Shown here: positions 45,720 through 55,119 of the stretch, piece after piece
Numbering within the stretch: position 1 is the first letter of the stretch
Layout: each line of letters begins with the position of its first letter
Assembly: GCA_009667805.1 (NCBI GenBank)
Contig: CM019064.1
Span: forward strand, 273,773,662-273,837,661
DNA from: Leptobrachium leishanense
Taxonomy: Eukaryota; Chordata; Amphibia; Anura; Megophryidae
Direction: 5' to 3'
Length of the DNA stretch: 64,000 nt
Notes under the pieces: generated by a model
Seen by the model: the letters and a program-made list of their open reading frames with translations, nothing else
The model's database searches: none
What the model was told of the DNA's origin: nothing
Position numbers and translations under genes: made by a program

Positions 45720-46160
45720 CCCTGTATTAAGCTCCTCAAGTTGTAGTGCTAGGGAGTTGCTAATCGATACTGGAAGCAGCACCTTTGCCCCGCTACTGTT
45801 ATAGATATGATAGAAACATTTAAATACGTAAAGGGAATCCACAAGGTAGAGGAAGGGAGTATATTTAAAAGGAAACCAAGTAGCAAAACAAGAGGACATA
45901 GTCTTAGATTAGAGGGGCAAAGGTTTAAAAGTAACATCAGGAAGCATTATTTTACCGAGAGGGTGGTGGATACATGGAACAGCCTTCCAGTAGAAGTGGT
46001 AGAGGCCAAACAGTAATTGAATTTAAGCAAGCATGGGATAGGCATAAGGCTATCCTAAACAAAAGATAAATCCAGGTAAAGTATCCATGTAATTGGGCAG
46101 ACTAGATGGGCCGAAAGGTTCTTATCTACCGACATTTTTCTATGTTTCTATGTTTCTATA
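45720..46160 (+). mobile_element. CR1-type LINE, 3' end
   Basis: The fragment contains the end of the second open reading frame, a short 3' UTR (GGGCAGACTAGATGGGCCGA, TTCTTATCTACCGACA), and a terminal tail of repeated TTTCTATG octamers (46137-46158). An 8-bp tandem tail rather than poly-A is characteristic of CR1-family LINEs. It is 5' truncated, as most LINE copies are. Confidence 0.8.
45807..46016 (+). pseudogene. CR1 LINE ORF2 C-terminal fragment
   Basis: The frame reads LRLEGQRFKSNIRKHYFTER then VVDTWNSLPVEVVEAKQ. The block RVVxxWNSLP..VV is the conserved C-terminal motif of CR1/L2-type ORF2 proteins, downstream of the reverse transcriptase domain. It ends at a TAA that probably truncates the original protein, since the family normally continues with a short SFK-type stretch. 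The RT and endonuclease domains are absent. Confidence 0.75.
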
Positions 46161-47925
46161 GTCTGCAGGATACCATAGGACTCAATGGAGATAAACTTGA
46201 CCCTGTCTAAGCTCTGCGTGATCTAATTTAAATAAAGCCGCTCCATAGCTGCAGAAGGAACCTGTGGAATTCCCTATCTTATTCTGCTTACGGGCAGAGG
46301 AGGCAATTGATTGCAAGCCTCTCTGCACTGTGGGTCAAGAGGTATTGTGAGAGTTTAACTCTGGAATCACATGTCTATTGCTAGCTGGAAAAGTAGGATC
46401 ATACCCTGTAAAAGGGAATTCACAATATTGTGATAACAGAGTAATCCAAGCTGTTAAAGTGTCATTATCATTTCCTTTAAGTAGTTTTAGGAATCAGGTA
46501 AACAAATATATGTTATTCTATGCATTCAAACTGTGTCAAGGTTCCTAGCAATTGCACGGGTCTGTTAGCATTTCTGCGAAGCGTTGGCCATCTTGGAAAT
46601 TACATTATATTTTTCAAAACCCTAGTCAAAGTAAGTAATAAGCCAACAAGAGTGCACAGATCATATGTGAAGGGATAATTTGTTACTGTGGTCATTGCTC
46701 AATGGGCAGAGGTAGCCTGTTAACGCAAGCAGTGGAGCTATGGCATTTTCATAACGGTAGTGGTAACCAAAGAGCAGCATCCACACCAAGGCCTAGAAAA
46801 ACTCAATAGCAAAAGATTGCAAGAAAGCACGTAAGAACACAGTAAGAGGGCACAGGACTAGTTTATTGCACATTTTCAAATGTAGTGTCCTTAGAATAAA
46901 TCTCTACCATTTACACTGACAGATTATACTTAAGTATTTAATGAGAGATACCGGTTTTATCTTTTGTTTCGATATTGCGGAATCGCTTGACATTAACACT
47001 TTGTATAAAGCACAAAGTGAGATAGACCATAAGAAAAGTCAAGTGGTAATCCATGTTACTGCTCAAGTAGAAAATAGCCAGCTGGGAGGCAATAATAGTG
47101 TGAAGCATGACAGTAGTTACAGCACCTCACAAGATGATTGCTGCTCTGCTTGGAATGGGGTCTTGTGTTAAGAAATACCTATGGTATATAATGGGACAAG
47201 AAAACAGAAACGCACTTTAAAAAGAATTCAACATGTCATGCTGACACCTTGATAAGTTCAGCTTAGGTTTCACATGATAACTATGCTATCCTGCTATATG
47301 CTTAGAACCAATATACATATAACTTTAAATCACAGTACACAGATTTATTTGTTTCAGTCAGTAAAGCATATGTTTTGTAACTCATGACATGTCATTTTCA
47401 AAACCATGGTGACAGAAACGAATACGTCAAGGTTGTGTTGCTCATGTGTCATAATGTATCATAAACACAATCATAAATATATCTTAAAGGTAATGTACAA
47501 TATGATGTACATGGTCAGTGGGGATTAACTGAGCAAATTTTTAACTCACAAAAAATATAGAATGTCCCAAACTTTTAGTCTGCCATCAAAGCAGACAATG
47601 GAGGTGTCATGCTACATTAAATTAAATTGCTCCATTAAGTATTGCAAACTTTTCTGTGCAGCATGAACGGGTCATTAACTCTCTGCCAACAATCAACATG
47701 CATACCATTGGCTTGAAAATTGTATTGCAGTAGAAAGCATAAAAGAAGAAAATCACAGCAAAGAATGAACGAAAAGGGAAACTATAAAATGCTATGTTTT
47801 GGCAGACCTAATGAAAAAAATCCTGTTCTGCTGTAGATGTATGTATATTTATCCATTGTGTTAAATATGGTTTCTTTTAACAAGAAGTCAGTATTTGTGG
47901 CATTGTATATCAAGGATGCATAGAC
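46161..47925. other. Non-coding DNA, nothing recognised
   Basis: About 1.8 kb with no repeat boundary or coding domain. Open frames such as 46941-47171 have no family features. Confidence 0.45.
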
Positions 47926-47928
47926 TAT

Positions 47929-48107
47929 CAGGGTTATTCAGAGAGCATGAAAAGCAGGAGAATGACTGGAGAATGAAAAATTCTAGGTCAAAATAGCCAA
48001 ACCAGAAAAATTCTCCTTTCATCTCACTTTCCAAATTGTTTTTTTTGACCTAGAATTTTTCATTCTCCAGTCATTCTCCTGCTTTTCACGCTCTCTGAAT
48101 AACCCTG
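47929..48107. mobile_element. 179-bp palindromic MITE, CAGGGTTATTC ends
   Basis: The arms CAGGGTTATTCAGAGAGC and GCTCTCTGAATAACCCTG extend inward as AGGAGAATGACTGGAGAATG and its inverse, giving ~70-bp arms. TAT is repeated on both sides (47926-47928, 48108-48110). The termini are those of the 13718/40733 family but the interior is unrelated. It probably uses the same transposase as that family. The next element starts five bases away. Confidence 0.8.
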
Positions 48108-48111
48108 TATG

Positions 48112-48981
48112 TACAGTGAGGAAAAAAATATTTGATGATCCTTTTGATTTTGTAAGTTTGCCCAGTGACAAAGAAATAATCAGTCTATAATTTGAATGGT
48201 AGGTTTATTTTAACAGTGAGAGACACAATAACAATAAAAACAACCAGAAAACGCATTTCAAGAAAGTTATAAATTAATTTGCATTTTAATGAGTGAAATA
48301 AGTATTTGACACCTACGCCAAACATGACTTAGTACTTGGTGGCAAAACAGTTGTTGGCAATCAGAGGCCAGACGTTTCTTTTAGTTGGCCACCAGGTTTG
48401 CACCAATCTCAGGAGGGATTTTGACCCACTCTTTGCAGATTCTCTCCAAGTCATTAAGGTTTCGAAGCTGACATTTTGCAACTCGAAACTTCAGCTCCTT
48501 CCACAGATTTTCTATGGGATTAAGGTCTGGACACTGGCTAGGTCATTCCAGAATCTTATTGTGCTTCTTCTTGAGACACTCCTTTGTTGCCTTGGCCATG
48601 TGTTTTGGATCATTGTCATGCTGGAATACCCTTCCACGGCCCATTTTCATTGCCCTAGCTTTGCTACAGGTAACAAGCTGAGGTTAGGAGCACTCACATT
48701 AAGAGCGTGCTCCTAATCTTAGCTCGTTAACTGTAGAAAAGACATCTGGAAGCCAGAAATCTTGCTGATTGATAGGGGCTCAAATACTTATTTCACTCAT
48801 TAAAATGCAAATCGATTTATAACCTTTTTGAAATGCGTTTTTCTGGAGTTTTTTTGTTGTTGTTATTCTATCTCTGACTGTTAAAATAATCGAACCATTA
48901 AAATTATAAACTGATCATTCTTTGTCAGTGGTCAAACGTACAATATCAGCAGGGGATCAAATAATTTTTGCCTTCACTGTA
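48112..48981 (-). mobile_element. Tc1/mariner element, internally deleted
   Basis: The ends TACAGTGAGGAAAAAAATAT and the inverse of TAATTTTTGCCTTCACTGTA are bounded by TA. The sequence matches the layout of the abundant vertebrate Tc1 family with CAGTGAGGAAAAAA ends. The transposase C-terminal part remains on the minus strand, and the rest is deleted at about 48666. Length 870 bp against about 1.6 kb for complete members. A ~20-bp hairpin (TTAGGAGCAC and GTGCTCCTAA) sits at the deletion joint. Confidence 0.88.
48329..48670 (-). pseudogene. Tc1-like transposase C-terminal remnant
   Basis: The minus strand reads [20 protein letters not shown], the last catalytic acidic block, then [12 protein letters not shown] and KKRL. 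The original end, FATKY and TAA (48329-48331), is reached only by a frame change, and an in-frame stop follows VAN. The deletion near 48666 removes the DNA-binding and first catalytic parts. Non-functional. Confidence 0.8.
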
Positions 48982-49428
48982 TATATATATATCGAATGCA
49001 ATCATTCAGTGAAAATTAAAGGTCCGCTCTAAGCACTCAATGTAATCTGAGATGTCACAGTGCCCTCCAAGTGCAGAGTATTAGCAACACCCAGATCCTG
49101 ATCTCACGTCTTGAGTACTGGGACCTTCGAGACCTAGCACATGCCAGTAGCTCAGTGTTCCCCCTTATTGGGAGCCGTTAGTTTGGCTAAATGCTTGCTT
49201 GAGCATCCATCCTCCTAACGGTCACATGAATGCTGTGGCCTACAAAAAAAGCAAAAGCATGTCACATCCAATATCTAAAGAGTTAAAATGGAAGAGTGAT
49301 ATGAAAGAGATCAGAGGTGTTAATGTTTAGCTCCTCCAATCCCTCCTCCCATTTTAACTTTAGCTTATCATTTTAAATTTCAAGTAATCTTGATTCAAAT
49401 AATTTCTCACGCTAGCAATGAGAACACA
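48982..49428. other. Non-coding DNA, nothing recognised
   Basis: A short (TA)n run at 48980-48992 is followed by about 430 bp of unremarkable sequence. Confidence 0.5.
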
Positions 49429-49512
49429 TACACTATATTGCCAAAAGTATTCGCTCACCCATCCATATGCGAGTCAAGGCAGGTGAGCGAATACTTTTGG
49501 CAATATAGTGTA
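49429..49512. mobile_element. 84-bp miniature Tc1 (almost only terminal repeats)
   Basis: TACACTATATTGCCAAAAGT and its inverse face each other with about 22 bp between the arms, bounded by TA. The terminus is that of a well-known Tc1 lineage in fish and amphibians whose ends read CACTATATTGCCAAAAGTAT. Arms of about 30 bp are perfect (GGTGAGCGAATACTTTTGGC). Confidence 0.85.
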
Positions 49513-49772
49513 TGTGAGAGGCATAGTCCTCGCTCGTCTAGTCAAACGTTATTAGCCCTATCCATGTCTTTCACTTTGAAGGACTGTCCCACTTGCCTGG
49601 GGCAATCAGGGGAAAGGGGAAAGGAAAAGGAAAGTTATTGACTCCATAATGTTTACACTCTTATATGTTAGGTTAAAGCCGTTAGGACAACTAGACTCTA
49701 TCTTTAATAAGTATTCTAAATTAATCTGTTGCATTTAACACAAACCCATTTCAAGTTTCACACACTCTAAGG

Positions 49773-50248
49773 CAGGTGTTGGCAACTACAGCCCTCCAGA
49801 TGTTTTGAAACTACATCTCCTGTGATGCTCAGCTGCTCATTAGGTTTGCAGAGCTTTGTGGGAAATATAGTTCCAAAACATTTGGAGGGCCAAGGTTTCT
49901 GACCGCTGATTTATAGGAATATTTAATATTACAATATGTCATGTTACTGCCCTTTCCTGGGATACCTGTAATTAATAGAAATCCTAGTGTAATTTGTTTC
50001 TGATAGATATTTATAAAATATTTATCAGAAACAAATTACACCAGGATTTCTTTTAATTACAAGTATCTCAGGACAGGGCAGTAACATGACATATTGTAAT
50101 ATTAAATATTCCTATAAATCAGGGGTCAGCAGCCCTGGCCCTGGCCCTCCAAATGTTTAGGAACTATATTTCCCTCGAGGCTCTGCAGCAGAGCCTCGAG
50201 GGAAGTGCAGTTTCAAAACATCTGGAGGGCTGTAGTTGGCCACACCTG
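49773..50248. mobile_element. hAT-type palindromic MITE, TSD CTCTAAGG
   Basis: The ends CAGGTGTTGGCAACTACAGC and the inverse of TAGTTGGCCACACCTG, with an exact 8-bp direct repeat CTCTAAGG at 49765-49772 and 50249-50256. CAGG ends plus an 8-bp duplication are hAT marks. Almost the whole 476 bp is an imperfect palindrome centred near 50007; the arms include CCCTCCAGATGTTTTGAAAC and AATTTGTTTCTGATA. No coding. Confidence 0.92.
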
Positions 50249-50256
50249 CTCTAAGG

Positions 50257-51902
50257 AATCGTTTATACGATACGGCCCCACACATCTTTATATTCATTAT
50301 GAACAAATTCCACTCAATCTGTAAATAACAGTTTACATTACATTTTGTTGACAATTCCCATTGACTTTTTTCCATTTACTTTATTACAAATATATCATCA
50401 AAGCTCCTTACAGACACTCTAGTCAACTATTTGCCTTTTAAAATGTAAATGTTTCAATATTATATTTAACTAATAATTCTGTGTTGATGAATACTACTAG
50501 ACAACCCAGAAAACAGTAAATAAAGATTCACATAAAAAAAATAGTTTTTTCATATATTTAAGAGTGAAAAATATAGTATCTATATGTATAGATGTCAGAA
50601 TTCCTTCAGAATCATACTTAGAATTCCTTTCCCGGACTGCTCTGTCTATTTACATTCAATACAGTGTATTGTATAAGAGTTTGTAAGGGTTCAACATATT
50701 GCATCTATACATTAGTTCCATCACACTGCTCCTATTTTTCAAAATGTAGTTTTATAGTTTTGCTGCTCTTTGTTTTTCACTCTAAACCCATCATTGTGTA
50801 TGAACAATGTGAATCTTATGTCTCAAGCAAGCTGTTCTGTTGACCTGAGAACCAACAGTGTACTGCCAGATTTCAACCCGTAGGCAATCACATGAATGCT
50901 TCCAAAGAAACACTGGTGATAGACAGTACTGCAAAGCAATATTTGCTTCAGAATAAATGGAAAAAAGCAGAGAAATCATGAGCTAACACCACAGGATGTC
51001 TGAAGAATAAGAATAGACAAGTTAGAAATGTAGAATCAAAAACAACCTTGGGGTATACGATTGCATCGGAAAATAGCATTAAAAAGGATAGGAAGGAGTT
51101 AACAGGATATTCGTACTCTAGAGGGGTTATAAGAGAGCCGAATTATACATAATCACTACCTCAGTAGTAGAAAGTAACTTGTTTTACCAGAAAACCAGGA
51201 GATAATTAAGAAGATCACAGGAGACCTCAGGGTTTGCCCCTCCACAAAATTGGATACAACTAGGATACAAATGTCTACCTGGGATGTAAAATAAAACTTA
51301 CCTTTTAATAAACATATAAAACAAAAAACACAGACAACATAAACACCACAAATTAACCACAATATTGTGCAACATACACCCTTCACATTTAAAAACAAAA
51401 TTCATAGAGTATTGGTGACAATTGATTTCTATGTGGGATATTTATCAAGTTCACTTGTGGTCCCAGCCTTACATAGCCAGGTTTATTTTCCAATGAAATA
51501 TACCTGGATTTGCAATTGGAATATGTTTGCAATGGCTTAATTGACAATGTACCACAAGGAAAACCAAAGTAGTTTCTGGATACATAAATTAAATGGGACA
51601 TTGAGATAGCGGCATAACCGAGGTGTGTACATTGTGCCAGCTTGCCAGATTTTCCTAAGCGTGTGTGGTAAGCGTGCTGGGAGTTTTAATCGACTGCAGC
51701 TAAAATGCTAGAAGTTGCTTATCCCTGCTGACAAGGCTGCTATATCAGTACCACATCAGTGATCCCTTTATTTTTTGCTAACGTTCTTTCATGTTAAAGC
51801 AAAAGCTATCTCGATAGAAAAGAGAATGTTTTGGATTACAATCGCAAAGCTTTCATTTGTAAAATTATACAACTGCCTACAGGGACAATTTTGAGACAAG
51901 CT
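50257..51902. other. AT-rich non-coding DNA, nothing recognised
   Basis: About 1.6 kb without repeat ends. Short minus-strand frames (for example 51156-51398) encode hydrophobic low-complexity stretches and look like chance. Confidence 0.45.
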
Positions 51903-52468
51903 TTAGTGTGTACCACCAAAATAATATGAACACTGTATTTCTCTCTCAAGAAGTATCCCATTAATGATAGCGCAGGTAGGACTCGAGGGAGGTATATAGC
52001 TGTGCACGGATTTTATCATATGCAAATATAATTGAGATGCATTATGGTACGTAGGTTTTTTCTTATCATCATAGTAAGTTTTAAAGGCCATATTACTTGC
52101 AAAAGGTGGAATTTGGAATGTGTTTGAAAATAAGTGACACATGCTTAAGTATTTCATAGATTTGGAGAACTTGATGAGACTAAAGGGTGTTAAGGCACAC
52201 AAATGGAAAAATGCTATAGGAGCAGTTTTACATTTGCAGAAGTCTTCCCACTGAGATCCTGTATCAGCAGTTTGAGTTGGAATATGTGTGAGCTGTTCAT
52301 GGTCAGCAGCTGGAATAGTATCGCCTCTTGGATTCCACAAGTGGAGTCATGCTCAATCTGGCATGAGCTTGCACAGAGACCACAGAAAAGCCACGAAAGG
52401 AAACTAGAAACTATTTGTTCCCTGTGTTCTGCCACTGCAATTGGAGGAACACTGACTTGAGCCGACAA
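51903..52468 (-). pseudogene. Possible L1-type LINE ORF2 remnant (weak)
   Basis: A 145-codon minus-strand frame includes QWEDFCKCKT and, 20 residues on, ALTPFSLIKFSKS. This resembles the W-E and RWYLTPxRLxK block in the C-terminal part of L1 ORF2 proteins. An overlapping frame at 52214-52468 could be the adjoining part after a frameshift. Residue matches are few and no RT core is visible. It may be chance. Confidence 0.25.
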
Positions 52469-53130
52469 TAGTGTGCTTTGCTGGAATAGCTCATGGTTCT
52501 TACTCTACAATGTATAGGAGTCGTTACTGTATAGTAAGGAGTCGCAACCTCCACAATGTTTCTGGCTCAGTTGGAATAGCCTGATCAGATGGAAGTGGGC
52601 CCTAAAAAGGCTAATTTTGCATTAGGTAACATGATAATGCTGTTGAGCTGCAGGAGCTGCTGAAAGGCTGATGGTGACAGAAAGTCCAGTATGAGTAGGG
52701 CCCAAAATAAAAATGGCCAGCACTCCACCAGAAGAAGTCAGCCAGATTATTTGGCTGATACAAAATATTTTTCAAGATTAAAAAGATTGCTTATCAGCTG
52801 AATCGTCATGTTGATCAAAATAACAATTAACATTCTTTTTTGGGGCGAAGTGGCCAACATTTATTATGTGGACCTCAATCAAATGGGAATTGGTGGCCTC
52901 GCTGGTAGGTTTGAAATATTATCATTTCCCCTTTTTAGGTGGACGGATTTAAAATCTGTGCCTGCCAAGGCTCCTGTTGAACAGTCTTCAAGACTGTTCG
53001 TTTCATATAATTGTTGTGGACAAGAATATATATCTGCTTTTATAATATTCTTGGGCCTAGAAAAAGGCCTAGAAAAATGCTCATTTAGGTTAAGTATGCT
53101 ATGGCTTTAAGACGATATTAATATAACTGT
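52469..53130. other. Non-coding DNA, nothing recognised
   Basis: About 660 bp with no repeat boundary. A 100-codon frame (52808-53110) has no recognisable domain. Confidence 0.4.
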
Positions 53131-53375
53131 CTTTTCAGATAAAACCACAAAGTATCTTGCGTAATTTCGCTGTCTCTGCAGAAATAATGAACCACAAGCA
53201 GGTGGCCCTACAAAGACAATTGACCACAAGCAGGATGAAGAACCCAGTGTACATCCTGTTACGGGACATCACAAGGTCGCCCAGGATGCAGAGAACACTG
53301 CTGACTAGGCCGATGACACATGATATCTTGACCTTTGGAAATAGCTGATGTTTGATTCTCATTTATTTAATAAAT
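53131..53375 (+). other. Exon-like segment, unproven
   Basis: Two polypyrimidine-AG acceptor-like sites (CTGTCTTTTCAG ending 53140, CTGTCTCTGCAG ending 53180) precede an open stretch to a TGA at about 53346-53348, and TTTAATAAATAAATG follows about 20 nt later. On the minus strand the same bases encode 75 codons (53135-53362) with two hydrophobic segments, VIGLVSSVLCILGDLV and FFILLVVNCLCRATCLWFII. Only one, or neither, can be real. I cannot name a family for either reading. Confidence 0.2.
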
Positions 53376-53937
53376 AAATGTATGTCCGCAATTTTATGCT
53401 GAAGTCAATCAAAATGTTAAGTTGACTCCCACTCGCTTACGCAGCAAACTACTATAAAACATGTATCGAAACCTATTATTAAACAGAGGAATCATTGGCT
53501 TTGACCAGAGAAGCTACATAGACTTTTTCCATCGTCTGTGTGATTTCTTTATGCGCGCATATATCTTACCTGATTTCTCCACTGAATTAAACCAAAGACT
53601 GGCATCCGAGGACAGACTTTAGTGTCCACTTCATAATATTACTGTTTATGGCAGAATCAAGCAAACCTTTCCCTCTCTCAACAAGATGGACTGTGCTCGA
53701 GAGATTACAATCTAAGAGGCGAGAGGTGTCACACTAGATGAGGGTAAACAGATGGGCATGTGATGTAGCGGGTGCATGGGGAGCTGAGTGGGAAGCTGGT
53801 GCAAGAAATGACAGTGGGGAGATCATGGAGTCAGCTGATAGGCTTCGTTAAAGTAATGTGTTTTCAAAGACTTCTTGAAGGACTGGAGAGACGGGGAGAG
53901 TTTGATGTTGAGTACATCTTTTAAAGAGGAGTCCTAT
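53376..53937. other. Non-coding DNA, left flank of hAT copy B
   Basis: About 560 bp. The right part (GAGATTACAATCTAAGAGGC..., GACTGGAGAGACGGGGAGAG) has the feel of an older dispersed repeat, but I cannot bound it. Confidence 0.4.
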
Positions 53938-54289
53938 CTTATAATTAGGGATGAGCGTTCGGTTCGGACCAGTTCGGAGTTCGATTCGAACATCGCCCGT
54001 TTAGCTGTTCGTCGAACTCCGAACATTTCCGCATGTTCAACGCATGTTCACCCACAATGCACCACAATGGACCACAATGCACTTTTCCACTGGCCTGAAG
54101 CTTGTAATTGGCTACAGCCTTCCACCTGACCACAGGTCAGGTGCAAGACAAGTGCAAGACTATGCCAATCACGGCTCAGAGTCCTGATTGGGCAAATTTT
54201 GCCCAATCATGGGCTCACAGAGCTAAGTCCCACAGCACACTATATTAGGCTTCTTCCCTGCTTGCAGCCCCAGCGTGTGTGTTTACAGG

Positions 54290-54690
54290 AGTGAATCAGA
54301 GAGGAGAGGAGATTGTTCTGTCAGGGTGTATCAGTGACGTTGTAGGAGATTTCTGGGAATTAGAATCTGTCTTGGCACTGCCAGGCTATCAGGGACAGTG
54401 TGTTTCAGTGAGTTGTAGGAGATTTCTGGGAATTAGAATCTGTCTTGGCATTGCCAGGCTATCAGGGACAGTGTGTATCAGTGAGTTCTACCACAGTTCA
54501 GCAAATTAGAATCTGTCTTGGCACAGCCTGTTATCAGTGTGTATCAGAGAGTTATACCACAGTTCAGCAAATTTGAATCTGTCTTGGCACAGCCAGGCTA
54601 TCAGTGTGTATCAGTGAGTTATATCACTATTCAGCAAATTTGAATCTGTCTTGGCACAGGCAGGCTATCAGGGACAGTGTGTATCACAGA
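54290..54690 (+). repeat. Subterminal ~70-bp tandem array of hAT copy B
   Basis: Five to six units share TTAGAATCTGTCTTGGCA, GCCAGGCTATCAGGGACAGT and GTGTATCAGTGAGTT. Two subtypes alternate: one with TAGGAGATTTCTGGGAA and one with CACAGTTCAGCAAATT. The first subtype corresponds to the units of copy A. Confidence 0.85.
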
Positions 54691-54925
54691 CTTATAGCAT
54701 TGGTCTGGAAAATCTGTATATCTTTGATCTAATTCTAGATACCATACAATAACACAGTTTAATCAGAGTTCATCTGTTTATCTATTGAGAGTTGAATCTG
54801 GCTGTTGCCAGCTACCAGGGTGTTGCAGCCTGCAGGAGAGGAAGTGAATCAGAGAGAGAGAGAGTAGAGGACATTGGCAGCCTTGCAGGGAAAATATCAG
54901 TAAAATCGCCGACTTATATCAGAGT

Positions 54926-55110
54926 TCTGAATATCTTTAATCTATATATAAGAGTTGAATCTGAGTTCTGCATATCTCCAATCTTTATACCAGAGTTGAA
55001 TCAGACTTCTGTATATCTCCAATCTTTATACCAGAGTTGAATCAGACTTCTGTATATCTCCAATCTTTATACCAGAGTTAAATCAGAGTTCTGTATATCT
55101 TTAATCTATA
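54926..55110 (+). repeat. 47-bp tandem repeat before the hAT transposase start
   Basis: About four units of CCAGAGTTGAATCAGACTTC-TGTATATCTCCAATCTTTATA lie directly upstream of the ATG at 55120. A shorter version is present at the same place in copy A (31513-31620). It may be 5' UTR or promoter. Confidence 0.8.
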
Positions 55111-55119
55111 TCACTCACC

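Noticed and set aside
51156..51398. Hydrophobic minus-strand frame as a membrane protein
   Set aside because: T-rich sequence on the coding strand gives F/L/V/C-rich translation. No conserved motif or supporting signal; treated as composition artefact.
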